From: Streptomyces sp. NRRL F-2664
Lineage (GTDB): Bacteria; Actinomycetota; Actinomycetes; Streptomycetales; Streptomycetaceae
Direction: 5' to 3'
NCBI RefSeq assembly: GCF_000719345.1
Contig: NZ_JOFX01000003.1
Span: forward strand, 124,001 to 188,000
DNA length: 64,000 nt
Each line of letters opens with the position of its first letter. Positions within the stretch are counted from its first letter, which is position 1. Shown one piece after another: positions 9,850 through 19,814 of the stretch. The notes beneath the pieces are model-generated. The model was not told where the DNA came from. It ran no database searches and worked only from the letters and a program-made list of their open reading frames with translations. The position numbers and the translations under genes were made by a program.

Positions 9850-10196
9850 GTCACTCCCAGTGGCGCCCGACCGTGTCCGGAGGGCGCGGGCCGCGGCTGG
9901 CGCGGCACGTAGACGACAGTTTCCCGGCATCATGATTCCGCCAAATGGGGCGATTGAGGGAGGAATGTAATGGTTCTCACGCTCGCGGATCCCTTACGGA
10001 GGGGATGCAGGTGACAGCGGAGAGGTACCGGCCCGGGCGGGTGACAGCCGCGGTCCACGGAGCGCACTGACGGGACGCGCACGGAATGCACCCTTCCGCG
10101 GAGGCCCAACTCGGCCGCGGACAGGGCTCTTTGCCGCAACCGGATCATCGGGATAGATTCCCGGGAACTGGTACTGGTCTTGGTGGGGCGGGCGAT
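9850..10196. other. Divergent intergenic region
   Basis: 347 bases between the VanW gene and the Ser/Thr kinase. It holds the kinase promoter at 10131-10159. A + strand ORF entering from 10086 is in frame with the kinase, but its ATG would start upstream of the promoter. No other gene seen. Confidence 0.6.
10131..10159 (+). promoter_or_regulatory. Housekeeping-type promoter of the Ser/Thr kinase gene
   Basis: TTGCCG (10131-10136), a 17-nt spacer, then TAGATT (10154-10159), close to the sigma-HrdB consensus. The start codon lies 37 nt after the -10 box. Confidence 0.6.
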
Positions 10197-11973
10197 GTGT
10201 GGGACCTGACGGGGAGCGGGGCCGAGCCGCTGGGGGCGGAGGATCCGGTCCGCATCGGACCGGTACCCCTGGCCGGGCGGCTCGGGGCCGGCGGCATGGG
10301 ACGGGTCTACCTGGGCGTGCACGAGGGGCGCTACGTCGCCGTCAAGCAGTTGCTCGCCTCCGTCGTCGCCGAGGACGAGGACTTCTTACGCCGCTTCGGA
10401 CACGAGCTGGACAACCTCGCCCGCCTGCCCGCCGACGCCACCGCCCCGCTGCTGGCCGGCGACCGTGCGGCGCGGCCCCCGTGGTTCGCCACCGCATACA
10501 TTCCGGGCATCACCCTGAGCGAGGCCGTCGCGCTGCACGGCGGGCCGCTGCCCGGTCACGCCCTGTGGCTGCTGCTGCGGGAGGCCGCGGCACGGCTGGC
10601 CCCGGTGCACGCGCTCGGCATGGTGCACCGCGACCTCAAACCCTCCAACGTCATGCTGACCCTCGACGGGCTGACCCTCATCGACTTCGGCGTCGCCCGG
10701 GCGGCGGAGCAGAGCCGGCTGACCAGGACCGGCATGGTCGTGGGTACGCCCGCCTACATGGCCCCCGAGCAGGCCTCGGGGAAGCGGCCGCCGGGCGGCG
10801 CCACGGACGTGTTCGCGCTGGGGTCGGTGCTCGCCTACGCGGCGTGCGGCCGGCCGCCCTTCGGGGACGAGTCGGGGCACGGGGTGCTCTACCGCATCGT
10901 CCACGAGGAGCCCGACCTGGAGCCGCTGCGGGAGCGGGAGCCGGAGCTGGCCGACCTCGTCGAGGCCTGTCTCGCCAAGGATCCGGACGACCGGCCCACG
11001 GCGCCCGAACTCCTCGAAAGTGCCTACCGGCGGGGTCCGTACACGCTGCCGCTGTGGCCCGCCGCCATCGACGACCGGCTGACCGAACGGGCCGCCTTCG
11101 CCGCGGACGTCCAGGCCGTCGACGTGCCCACGCTCCCCCTCACCGGCGGCGAGCCGGACCCCGCGGGAGCCGGCGCTCCCCGAGCGGATGCCTCCGGGGG
11201 CGCCTCCGCGCCGGAGGGGCGGGAGCGGCCCGAACGCCGCCGCACACGGGTCCTCCTCGCGGTCCTGCCCGTCGTGGTGGTCGCGGGCGGCACCACCCTC
11301 GCCGTCCAGTACCTGCCGCACGTCGCCGCGCCGGGCGCCGGGGCGCAGCACACCCCGACGGGCCCCGTGACGGGTGCGGCCGAGCCGGCGCGGGCGGCCG
11401 ACGGGAGCCCGTCCGGTACGGCCCCGCCCGCGCCGCCCCCGGGAGAGGCCCCGGGCCAGGCCCAGGGGGCCGTCGGCGGAGCGGGGGCCGGACCCGCTGC
11501 CGGTACGGTCCCCGGCGGCGGGGCCCAGCCCGGTGCGGGCGGCTCCGGCAGCCCGCCCGACCCGGGCGCAGGCAGCGGCGGGGGCGCCGGCGGCGGATCC
11601 CGCCCGCCCGCAGGGGGGACCCTACCGCTACCGCAACGGCAACAACGGCAGGTGCCTCACCCAGATGTTCGGGGCCTCGGACTTCGGCGACTGCGCGGAC
11701 GGCTCCGCCCGCTGGACCGTGCAGGGCCGGTCGGACGGCGGCTTCAAGCTCGTCAACCAGCAGAGCGGCGGCTGCCTCTACTCCAACGGGCTCGGGCAGG
11801 CCGTCTTCGTCGGGGACTGCGCCCAGGACATCGGCCGGGTGTGGCGCACGGGCTCCGGCGGCACCCTCCGCAGCGACTTCGGCGGCGGCTGCCTCGACCT
11901 GGGCATGAGCAGCGGCCTCGTGACGAAGACGTGCGGCGGTGAGGCCTCCCAGCGCTGGACCCGCCAGAGCTAG
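10197..11973 (+). CDS. Ser/Thr protein kinase with TM segment and extracellular RICIN-like domain, frameshift at a G6 run
   Basis: PknB-type kinase, start GTG 10197. Kinase about 15-275 with GAGGMGRVYLG, HRDLKPSN (about residue 145), DFGVAR and GTPAYMAPEQ; TM about 350-372; Gly/Pro/Ala-rich linker. The kinase frame then runs into Arg-rich nonsense and stops at 11942. The +1 frame instead encodes a 110-residue Cys-rich RICIN/beta-trefoil-like domain (NGNNGRCLTQ, NQQSGGCLY, GGGCLDLG) ending at TAG 11971-11973. The frames join if one G is removed from the six-G run near 11614-11619. The intact protein would be an envelope kinase sensing sugar or wall ligands. Either a homopolymer error or true variation. 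Confidence 0.85.
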
Positions 11974-12027
11974 GTCACTCGGATTCTGCCCGGCCCGCGT
12001 CCTCCGGCACGATCCGAAAGGGACGCC
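11971..12027. repeat. Degenerate copy of the TAG-bearing palindromic element
   Basis: The right part (GATCCGAAAGGGACGCC, 12011-12027) closely matches the right arm of the elements at 33197-33255 and 42217-42277. The left part (TAGGTCACTCGGATT, starting at the kinase stop) is a worn version of the left arm. Probably the terminator of the kinase gene. Confidence 0.5.
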
Positions 12028-12084
12028 TGCGCGGCGGGATGGCAGACTGACCGGCTGTAGGCGAACAGGGAGGGCGGACACATC

Positions 12085-12339
12085 CTGCGACGGCACCGGC
12101 GGCGGACGGCTCCGACGACTCTGGCACCCCTGGCCCTGGCGGCATGGGCGGCCGCGACGGCCACGGCCTGCGGCCATCCGCTCCGGGACCTCGGCCCCCT
12201 GCCCGCGCGCCATCCCCGCGACCGAGCCGGCCAAGGGCTCCAGTCCGCGGTGGTGATGTCCCTGACCTGCTTGGATGCGAGCAGCCCCGCCGCCACCCCG
12301 CCGCGAGTCGGCACCCCGGAGCCGTCCCGCACCCCGTGA
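12085..12339 (+). CDS. Possible small lipoprotein lacking a normal start codon
   Basis: An 84-residue open frame from CTG 12085 to TGA 12339. It has an Arg-rich start, a hydrophobic stretch and a lipobox-like ATAC, then a Pro/Arg-rich tail with no recognisable fold. AGGGAGG at 12068-12074 is well placed, but the codons behind it are ATC and CTG rather than ATG, GTG or TTG. It may use a rare start, be a relic, or be chance. The surrounding stretch 11974-12425 holds nothing else apart from the palindrome above. Confidence 0.3.
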   Translation: MRRHRRRTAPTTLAPLALAAWAAATATACGHPLRDLGPLPARHPRDRAGQGLQSAVVMSLTCLDASSPAATPPRVGTPEPSRTP

Positions 12340-12425
12340 TCGAAACCCCTCGCGCACGGCATCGAACGTATGTACTCTGAGCGCGTCAAACCTGATCACG
12401 TTCAAAAATGAAAATGGGGGGGCCG

Positions 12426-14087
12426 GTGCGTAATCGCCGACTCATGCTGTCCACCGCCGCGATCGTGGCGGCCGGCGTCGCTCTCGTACCGGGGGTCGCC
12501 GACGCCGCGGGCCAGGCCGGAGCCACGGAGGGGAACGGTCCCGGCGTGGCCGTTCCCGACCTCGACCTGAACACCACCGAGGCCTACCGGTCCGAGACCT
12601 CGTCCAGCCCGGCGTCCAAGACGGTCCACCCGGCTGCCAAGGGCGGCGCGAAGGCGGCCGACGCCGCGCCGGCCGCCGACCCCACGGTCGGCCTCGAAGC
12701 CACCACCACCAGCGCCCACGGCGTGGAGCTGAAGCTGTTCGTCTCCAGCGACCCCGGTACGGCGCTCGGTGTGCGCGTCGAGTGGGGCGACGGCAGCCAG
12801 GTCCAGGTGGGCGCCAACGGCCCCACCGAGCTGACCGAACACCACACCTACACCAAGGCCGGCGTCTACACCGTCAAGGTCAGCCTGATCGACGGCGGCG
12901 ACGGCAGCGTCCGCGGCACCAACCAGACGGTCATCCGGACGGCGGGCAACGAGTTCACCCCGCACGCCCCGACCCGTCTGCTGGACACCCGCGACGGCAC
13001 CGGCGCGGCCCGTGCCAAGGTCCCCGCCTTCGGCACCGCCCGCGTCCGGGTCGGCGGCGCCGCGCAGATCCCCGCCGACGCCACCGCGGTGGTCCTGAAC
13101 GTCACCGTCACCAACCCCGCCAGGGCGGGGCACGTCCGCGTGTACGCCGACGGCGGCGCCCTGCCGACCACCTCGAACGTCAACTACGCCCCGGGCCAGA
13201 CCGTCCCGAACATGGTGATCGCGTCGGTCGGCGCCAACGGCTTCGTGAACATCTACAACAGCGGCGACGGCGCGATCGACCTGGTCGCCGACGTCACCGG
13301 CTACTTCTCCAAGTCGGCCGCCAGCGGTTACACCTCGCTCACCCCCAGCCGCGTCGTCGACACCCGCGAGGGCCTCGGCACCGGTCGGGGCCAGGTCCCG
13401 GGCCAGAGCAGCTTCAGCACCCAGATCCACGGCCGCGGGGGCGTCCCGGCGAGCGCGAAGGCCGTCGCGCTCAACGTGACCGTGACCGAGCCGAAGAACG
13501 ACGGCCACCTGACCGTCTACCCCTCCGGCGGCTCGGCGCCGACGGCCTCCAACGTGAACTTCACGACGGGCCAGACCATCGCCAACTCCGTCATCGTCCC
13601 GATCGGCGCGGACGGCAGGATCAGCATCCGCAACGGCGCCTGGGCCGGGACCCACGTGGTCGTCGACGTCGTCGGCTACTACAGCCCCGAGAGCGGCGCA
13701 GCGCTGATCCGCAGCACGCCCTCGCGCTGGTTCGACACCCGCGAGTGGGACGGTCCGCTCGACGGCCGCTCCTACATCTACGGCGAGGTCATGAACGGCG
13801 ACCCCAACGTCACCGCCCTCATCACCAACGCCACCGTCACCAACACCGTCGGCACCGGCTTCCTGACCGTCTCCCCGGACCCGAACTCCTGGGAGGCCTA
13901 CGAGGGCAACTGGGCGAGCGAACCGACCCCGCCGAACTCCTCGAACCTGAACTGGACGCCCGGCAAGACCGTCCCGAACCTGGTCCAGGCGAGCTCCGGC
14001 CCGTACAACGTGATCGACTTCTGGAACATGGGCTGGCAGCCCACCGACCTGGTCGTGGACACCTTCGGCTTCTACGCCAAGAACTGA
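12426..14087 (+). CDS. Secreted PKD-domain protein with three tandem surface repeats
   Basis: 553 residues from GTG 12426, behind a GGGGGG ribosome site; the ORF can also open at ATG 12408. Signal peptide 1-29 ending ADAAG. A PKD domain (about 80-175, WGDGSQ and HTYTKAG) is followed by three repeats of about 120 residues starting near 182, 300 and 425, marked by PTRLLDTR, PSRVVDTR and PSRWFDTR, and each ending DVTGYF-like. This repeat is common in actinobacterial exoproteins, usually as a wall- or carbohydrate-associated module; no catalytic domain is present. No sortase motif, so probably released. A strong hairpin terminator follows. Confidence 0.88.
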   Translation: MRNRRLMLSTAAIVAAGVALVPGVADAAGQAGATEGNGPGVAVPDLDLNTTEAYRSETSSSPASKTVHPAAKGGAKAADAAPAADPTVGLEATTTSAHGVELKLFVSSDPGTALGVRVEWGDGSQVQVGANGPTELTEHHTYTKAGVYTVKVSLIDGGDGSVRGTNQTVIRTAGNEFTPHAPTRLLDTRDGTGAARAKVPAFGTARVRVGGAAQIPADATAVVLNVTVTNPARAGHVRVYADGGALPTTSNVNYAPGQTVPNMVIASVGANGFVNIYNSGDGAIDLVADVTGYFSKSAASGYTSLTPSRVVDTREGLGTGRGQVPGQSSFSTQIHGRGGVPASAKAVALNVTVTEPKNDGHLTVYPSGGSAPTASNVNFTTGQTIANSVIVPIGADGRISIRNGAWAGTHVVVDVVGYYSPESGAALIRSTPSRWFDTREWDGPLDGRSYIYGEVMNGDPNVTALITNATVTNTVGTGFLTVSPDPNSWEAYEGNWASEPTPPNSSNLNWTPGKTVPNLVQASSGPYNVIDFWNMGWQPTDLVVDTFGFYAKN

Positions 14088-14097
14088 CGCATGAACC

Positions 14098-14128
14098 GCC
14101 CCGCCGGCGCGTCCACCGCCGGCGGGGC
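14098..14128 (+). terminator. Perfect 12-bp hairpin after the PKD-repeat gene
   Basis: GCCCCGCCGGCG (14098-14109) and its exact complement (14117-14128) around a 7-nt loop, 10 nt after the stop codon. Confidence 0.75.
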
Positions 14129-14205
14129 TGCCGCAGCGCCCCGACAGCCCGCTCCGGCAGGCCGCCGGGGCGCATGCGCAAGCCGTCCGTCCGTCCGTCC
14201 GGGAA

Positions 14206-15528
14206 CTATCCGGGCAGAGGCGGGAGGGCGGCCTCGTACAGCCAGGCCGTATACAGCTCGTCCAGCGGGCCTGCGGCGTAGCGGGCGGCGTGAGCGGTGA
14301 ACGCGGCCGTGCCGACCACGCCGTGCCGGTGCGCGGTGGCCCAGTCGCGCAGCATGCGGAAGAAGGCCTCGTCGCCCAGCGCCCGCCGGATGGCGTGCAC
14401 GGCGAGGCCGCCGCGCTGGTACAGGCGGTCGTCGAACATCAGCTTCCGGCCGGGGTCGGCCAGCCGCAGGTCCTGGGGCCGCGCCGTGAGCGACCGGTGC
14501 GCGGCGGCGGCCTGCTCGTGCGCGGTACGGCCGCCGGAGCGCTCCGACCAGAGCCATTCGGCGTACTTCGCGAAGCCCTCGTTAAGCCAGATGTGGCGCC
14601 AGTCGGCGATGGTCACGCTGTTGCCGAACCACTGGTGGGCCAGCTCGTGGGCGATGAGCCGCTCCGACCCGCGGACGCCGTCCACGTGGTTGGTCCCGAA
14701 GAGGGACAGTCCCTGCGCCTCCACGGGTACGTCCAGTTCCTCGTCGGCGACGACCACCGCGTACTCGCCGAAGGGGTACGGGCCGAACAGCTCCTCGAAG
14801 AGCTGCATCATGGCGGGCTGGCGGGCGAAGTCCCGGGAGAACCGCGGCAGCAGGTGGGCGGGCACATGGGCGCTCTGCGTCACCCCGCCGAGCCCGGGGT
14901 CGCCCAGCAGGACCGTCTGGTACATGCCGATGGACAGGCCGACCAGATAGCTGGAGGTCGGCGCGGGCTGCTCGTACACCCAGGTGGTGGTACTGGCCCT
15001 GGTGGTCCGGGTGAGCAGTCGGCCGCCTGCCACGACCGTGTAGGCGGACGGCGTGTTGACGGAGATCTGGTAGGAGGCCTTGTCGGCGGGGCGGTCGTTG
15101 CACGGGTACCAGGAGGGGGCGCCGACCGGCTGGCTGGCCACGAGCGCCCCGTCGGTCAGCTCCTCCCAGCCGATGCCGCCCCAGGGGCTGCGCACCGGCC
15201 TGGGGTTGCCCGACCAGTGGACGTCGACGGTGAAGGCGGCTCCGGCGGACAGCGCTTTGGCCGGCCGGATGCGGAGCCGGCCGCCCCGGTGGGTGTACTG
15301 CGGCGCCCGCCCGTCGACCAGGACACGGCCCACTTTGAAATCGGCCAGGTTGAGGTGGAACTCGGTCAGCGGCGCCCGGCCGGCGATCGCGCTGAGGCGG
15401 GCCGTCCCGGCCAGCCGGTTGGGGCCGGGACGGTAGTCCACGGCGATCTCGTACCGGTGCACGCGGTAACGGACGTCGCCGTTGGCCGGAAAGTACGGGT
15501 CCGACACCGCTGTGGTCTGGCCGCTCAC
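14206..15528 (-). CDS. M1 family zinc aminopeptidase
   Basis: 440 residues, GTG start 15528. Gluzincin signature HELAHQWFGNS near residue 291 and the third zinc ligand Glu in NEGFAKYAEWLW about 20 residues on; the N-terminal beta-sandwich of M1 enzymes is present and the C-terminal helical domain is short. No signal peptide, so cytoplasmic. It lies 97 nt behind the Pls-like synthetase on the same strand with no terminator between, so probably co-transcribed. Known epsilon-poly-lysine producers possess aminopeptidases that degrade the polymer and protect the cell; that role is inferred here from position. Confidence 0.93.
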   Translation of the reverse strand: MSGQTTAVSDPYFPANGDVRYRVHRYEIAVDYRPGPNRLAGTARLSAIAGRAPLTEFHLNLADFKVGRVLVDGRAPQYTHRGGRLRIRPAKALSAGAAFTVDVHWSGNPRPVRSPWGGIGWEELTDGALVASQPVGAPSWYPCNDRPADKASYQISVNTPSAYTVVAGGRLLTRTTRASTTTWVYEQPAPTSSYLVGLSIGMYQTVLLGDPGLGGVTQSAHVPAHLLPRFSRDFARQPAMMQLFEELFGPYPFGEYAVVVADEELDVPVEAQGLSLFGTNHVDGVRGSERLIAHELAHQWFGNSVTIADWRHIWLNEGFAKYAEWLWSERSGGRTAHEQAAAAHRSLTARPQDLRLADPGRKLMFDDRLYQRGGLAVHAIRRALGDEAFFRMLRDWATAHRHGVVGTAAFTAHAARYAAGPLDELYTAWLYEAALPPLPG

Positions 15529-15625
15529 TACCGCTTCCGCTCCCTGCGCCGTGCTCGTACGCCGTGCTGGTGTGCCCCTGCTGTACCCGCTGTTCCGCCG
15601 GGCGTCCCGGCCGGCGCCCCGACCC

Positions 15626-18600
15626 TCAGGACCGCCATGCCTCGATCGGGTTGCCCAGCCAGCGGGTGTCGGCGGGGACGGACTCCCCGGCCATCACGAG
15701 GGAGGCGGGGCCCAGGGTGCTGCGCGCCCCGACCGTGCTGCCGGGCAGGACGATTCCGCCCGGGCCCAGGGTGGCGCCCTCGCGGAGGACCACAGTATCC
15801 GTCCTCAAGATCCGGTCGTGGAAGAGGTGTGTCTGCACCACACAGCCGCGGTTCACACTGACCGCATCGCCCACGGTGACCAGGTCGGTCTCGGGCAGCC
15901 AGTAGCTCTCGCACCACACGCCGCGGCCGATGCGGGCGCCGAGCCCGCGCAGCCACAGGGACATCAGCGGTGTGCCCGGGATCGATCCGGCCAGCCAGGG
16001 CACGGCCAGAACCTCGACGAAGGTGTCGGCGAGCTCGTTGCGCCATACGAAACCGCTCCACAGGGGGTGCTCGCCCGGCCTGTGCCGTCCGACCAGCAGC
16101 CACTTCGCGGCGACGGTCACGCAGCAGGCGGCCGCCCCGGCGGCCAGCAGCACGACTCCGGACAGCAGGGCGGCGCCGGCGACGCCCAGGCCGCTCCGGG
16201 CGGTCAGCGCGCACAGGGCCGCCACGGCCAGCACGGCGAGCGCCGCCGAGCAGAAGACGGGGACGAGCCGGCACAGCTCGACCAGGCCGCGTGCCCACAG
16301 CAGGCGCGCGGGCGGGTCGTAGGTCCGGCTGCGGTCGGCGGCCGCGGAGGACCGGGGCAGTTCGACCGGGGGCAGGCCCAGGTACGAACTGCCCTTCTTG
16401 GCCTTCTTGGGGGCGGCGGACAGGACGCCGACCAGCCCGTCGTCGGGCACCCTGCGGCCCGGCGCCGCCATGCCGGAGTTGCCGAGGAAGGCGCGGCGGC
16501 CGATCGTGGAGCGGCCGATCCGCACCCAGCCTCCCCCCAGTTCGAAGGGGGCGGTGAGGGTGTCGTCGGCGAGGAACGCGCCCTCGCCGACGGTGGTCAG
16601 GCTGGGCAGCGCCAGGACGGTGGACACCTCGGCTCCACGGCCGACCTTCATGCCGAGCAGGCGCAGCCAGACCGGCGTGATCAGCCCCGCGTACAGCGGG
16701 AAGAGGGTCGCCCTGGCCAGGTCCATGAGCTGGCTGACGGTCCAGGCCTGCCAGCCGGTGCGGCTGTGCGTGGGATGGTTCCCGGCGTGCAGGCCGAGGC
16801 TGAGCAGGCGCACGGCGGCGAGCAGCAGCAGCGCATAGGCGAGGCCGAAGGCGAGGGCCGCCGGGACCACGGCCACGAGCGCTCCGCGCAGGGCCTGCGC
16901 GAGTCCGGCGTCGGCGGGCACGAAAGCGCTGATCACGAGCAGGGCGGGCACGGTGGCGAGGACGGGCAGCACGGTCAGGCAGAAGCCGGTGGCCCCGTAC
17001 ATGGCGCGCCAGTGGACCGCGCGCGGCGGGCGCTCGTCGGGCCAGTTGCGCTTCGCCCTGCCGAGTTTGACGGCAGGCGCACCGGCCCAGCGCTGGCCGG
17101 TCGGGACGGTGCCGACGACCGCGGAGCCCGGGGCGACCTCGGCGCGCTTGCCGATCCGTGCGCCGGGGAAGAGCATGCTGCGGGTGCCGACCACCGCTCC
17201 CGCGCCGATCCGGACGGGTCCGATCTCCAGCTGGTCCCCGTCGAGCCAGTGCCCGCAGAGGTCGACCTCGGACTCCACGGCGCAGCCCCGGCCGAGCTTG
17301 AGCATGCCGGTGACGGGCGGCAGAGCGTGCAGGTCGACCTCGGGGCCGATCTTGGCGCCGAGGGCCCGGGCGTAGCGTTCCAGCCAGGACCCGGTCAGGG
17401 ACGTGGCACCGGAGTACTCGGCGAGCCGTTCGGCGGTCCACAGCCTCAGGTGCACGCTGCCGCCGCGCGGGTGCCGTCCGGCCCCGACCCCGCGCAGCAG
17501 CAGGCGGGCGCCGCCGGCGGCGACGGCGAGGCGCCCAGGGGGGCTGTAGAAGAGGACGGCGCCCGCGGCGACGAGCCACCAGGAGGCGGTGGGTGCCCAC
17601 GGGTACGGGCCGAAGCGGTGCAGGACGTTGCCGAGCGCCAGCAGGGCGACCGTCCAGCGCAGCCCGAGCACGGTGAGCAGTGGGAGCATCAGGAGGCATT
17701 GGACGGCCTGGCTACGCACGGGGACCGGTGCGACGGGGCGGGCCGCGCGGCGGTCGGGTGCGGACTTCTCCAGGCGGCGGGCCAGCTTGCGCAGGGTGGG
17801 CTGCTGGTAGATGTCGAGCACGGCCGCGCTCGGGTAGCGGGTGCGCAGCCGTGTGGTGAGCCGGGCGGCGGCGATGCTGTTGCCGCCGATCGCGAAGAAG
17901 TCGTCGGTGGCGCTGGTGACGGCCGTGCCGAGGGTTTCGCGCCACTGCTCGGCGAGCCAGGCCTCGGTGCCGTGGAGTTCCTCGGCCGGGCCTGCGGTCT
18001 CCAGGTCCGGCAGCGGCCAGGGCAGCGCGTCGCGGTCGACCTTGCCGGAGGTGCGCGTGGGCAGTTCGGCGACGGGGGCGAGGAGGGGTACGAGGGCCGC
18101 GGGCAGCTCGGCGCGCAGCCGCTCGACGGCTGCCGTACGCTCCCAGCCGTCCTGGACGACCAGGTAGCCGACGAGCAGCTCGTTGCCGCTGCGGGCGGTG
18201 CGGACGGCGGCCGCGGCGCCCGCGACGTGCGGCAGGGCCTGGAGGGCGGCGTCGACCTCGCCCAGCTCGATGCGGCGGCCGCCGAGTTTGATCTGCTCGT
18301 CGGCGCGGCCGAGGAAGACCAGTCCTTCCGGCTCCGCGCGAACGAGGTCGCCGCTGCGGTAGGCGCGCTGCCAGCCGAGGGACGGCAGCGGGGCGTACTT
18401 CTCCGCGTCCTTGTCCGGGTCGAGGTAGCGGGCCAGGCCGACGCCGCCGATGACGAGCTCGCCGCTGCCTCCCATGGGGACGGGGTCTCCGGACCCGTCG
18501 ACGACGGCGAGTTCCCAGCCGTTCAGGGGGAGGCCGATGCGGACCGGTTCGTCGCCGGTGAGGAGTGCGGCGCAGGCGACGACGGTGGCCTCGGTGGGGC

Positions 18601-19576
18601 CGTAGGTGTTCCAGACCTCGCGGCCCTCGGTGACCAGCCGTTGGGTCAGTTCGGGCGGGCAGGCCTCGCCGCCGAAGATGAGCAGCCGGACCTCGCCGAG
18701 GGCCTCGGGCTCCCAGAGGGCGGCCAGGGTCGGGACCGTGGAGACCACGGTGATCTCCTGCTCCACCAGCCAGGGGCCGAGGTCGGCTCCGCTGCGGACC
18801 TGGCTGCGGGGGACGGGCACGAGGCAGGCGCCGTAGCGCCAGGCCAGCCACATCTCCTCGCAGGACGCGTCGAAGGCGACGGACAGGCCGGCCATGACGC
18901 GGTCGCCGGGGCCGATCGGTTCCTCGGCGAGGAAGAGTGCCGCTTCGGCGTCGACGAAGGCGGCGGCGCTGCGGTGGGTGACGGCGACGCCCTTGGGCCT
19001 GCCGGTGGAGCCGGAGGTGAAGATGATCCACGCGTCGTCTTCGGGCCGGGGGCGTGGGGAGCGGTCACCCGCGGGAGCTTCCGGTCCCGCGGCGCTCCCG
19101 CGGGGGGTGATGCGCAGTCCGGCGCCGACCACCGCGCGGACGCCGGCCTCGCCGAAGACGAGCTCGGCGCGTTCGTCGGGGTCCTCCGCGTCCACGGGTA
19201 CGTAGGCGGCGCCCGCGGCGAGCACGGCGAGGACGGCCACGTACAGCGCGTTGGTCCCGGAGGGGACGCGTACGCCGACGCGGTCGCCGGGACCGATGCC
19301 GGCGGCGGCGAGGGCCCGGCGGCCGCGCTCCACCTCGGCGGCGAGGGCCCGGTAGGTGAGGCGGGTGGTGCCGTCGTCGAGGGCCGGTTCGTCGGGACAG
19401 GCCCGTACGGTGGATTCGAGGATGTCGACGAGGGTGCGGGGCGGGGCCGCGGGCCCGGCGCGGAAGCGGGCCGCCTTGCCGGCCTCCCCGTGCGCTTCCG
19501 TACCTCCTTCTGCGGGCTCCAGGGGGCCGCGGTCGTCGAGGAGTGCGAGTTCAGTGCGGTCGGGTGTGGCTGGCAT
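15626..19576 (-). CDS. pls: Pls-type membrane NRPS-like polyamino-acid (epsilon-poly-L-lysine-like) synthetase
   Basis: 1316 residues from ATG 19576 (GAGGG just upstream); about the length of Streptomyces albulus Pls. Adenylation domain about 35-510 (IIFTSGSTGRPKG, NTYGPTE, YRSGDLV, TSGKVDRDAL), carrier domain about 530-610 with phosphopantetheine Ser about 566 in IGGNSIAA, then six predicted TM helices in three pairs separating three related hexapeptide-acyltransferase-like domains. This is the Pls layout, in which the membrane C-domains iteratively join amino acids. My alignment gives pocket residues D-A-E-S-I-G-T-V-V-K; the glutamate fits a basic side chain. Product could be poly-lysine, poly-diaminobutyrate or similar. 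The M1 peptidase follows. Confidence 0.88.
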   Translation of the reverse strand: MPATPDRTELALLDDRGPLEPAEGGTEAHGEAGKAARFRAGPAAPPRTLVDILESTVRACPDEPALDDGTTRLTYRALAAEVERGRRALAAAGIGPGDRVGVRVPSGTNALYVAVLAVLAAGAAYVPVDAEDPDERAELVFGEAGVRAVVGAGLRITPRGSAAGPEAPAGDRSPRPRPEDDAWIIFTSGSTGRPKGVAVTHRSAAAFVDAEAALFLAEEPIGPGDRVMAGLSVAFDASCEEMWLAWRYGACLVPVPRSQVRSGADLGPWLVEQEITVVSTVPTLAALWEPEALGEVRLLIFGGEACPPELTQRLVTEGREVWNTYGPTEATVVACAALLTGDEPVRIGLPLNGWELAVVDGSGDPVPMGGSGELVIGGVGLARYLDPDKDAEKYAPLPSLGWQRAYRSGDLVRAEPEGLVFLGRADEQIKLGGRRIELGEVDAALQALPHVAGAAAAVRTARSGNELLVGYLVVQDGWERTAAVERLRAELPAALVPLLAPVAELPTRTSGKVDRDALPWPLPDLETAGPAEELHGTEAWLAEQWRETLGTAVTSATDDFFAIGGNSIAAARLTTRLRTRYPSAAVLDIYQQPTLRKLARRLEKSAPDRRAARPVAPVPVRSQAVQCLLMLPLLTVLGLRWTVALLALGNVLHRFGPYPWAPTASWWLVAAGAVLFYSPPGRLAVAAGGARLLLRGVGAGRHPRGGSVHLRLWTAERLAEYSGATSLTGSWLERYARALGAKIGPEVDLHALPPVTGMLKLGRGCAVESEVDLCGHWLDGDQLEIGPVRIGAGAVVGTRSMLFPGARIGKRAEVAPGSAVVGTVPTGQRWAGAPAVKLGRAKRNWPDERPPRAVHWRAMYGATGFCLTVLPVLATVPALLVISAFVPADAGLAQALRGALVAVVPAALAFGLAYALLLLAAVRLLSLGLHAGNHPTHSRTGWQAWTVSQLMDLARATLFPLYAGLITPVWLRLLGMKVGRGAEVSTVLALPSLTTVGEGAFLADDTLTAPFELGGGWVRIGRSTIGRRAFLGNSGMAAPGRRVPDDGLVGVLSAAPKKAKKGSSYLGLPPVELPRSSAAADRSRTYDPPARLLWARGLVELCRLVPVFCSAALAVLAVAALCALTARSGLGVAGAALLSGVVLLAAGAAACCVTVAAKWLLVGRHRPGEHPLWSGFVWRNELADTFVEVLAVPWLAGSIPGTPLMSLWLRGLGARIGRGVWCESYWLPETDLVTVGDAVSVNRGCVVQTHLFHDRILRTDTVVLREGATLGPGGIVLPGSTVGARSTLGPASLVMAGESVPADTRWLGNPIEAWRS

Positions 19577-19658
19577 CGGCCCTCGCGTGTCGTTCCGGCA
19601 GTCGGTCCGGTTCATCGGCGGAGACCGGAATCACCCCGTTTGTTCCGGTCTGTGGCCG

Positions 19659-19687
19659 AACAACCCACCAGCCTAGTGCGCGGTCAA
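19659..19687 (-). promoter_or_regulatory. Possible promoter of the Pls-like gene
   Basis: On the minus strand a consensus -35 TTGACC (19682-19687) is followed, 17 nt on, by a poor -10 (GTTGTT). It sits about 80 nt upstream of the start codon. Only the -35 is convincing. Confidence 0.3.
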
Positions 19688-19814
19688 GGATTTTCTTGTC
19701 GAAACCTCGGGGGTGGCCCGATCGCGCCCGGTCGGCCGGCAGACTCCCGGCCGGCAGCCTCGCGGTCTGCGGACCGCCGGCCGCCCGGGCGCTGTCACGG
19801 GCGCCCGCGTCCCG

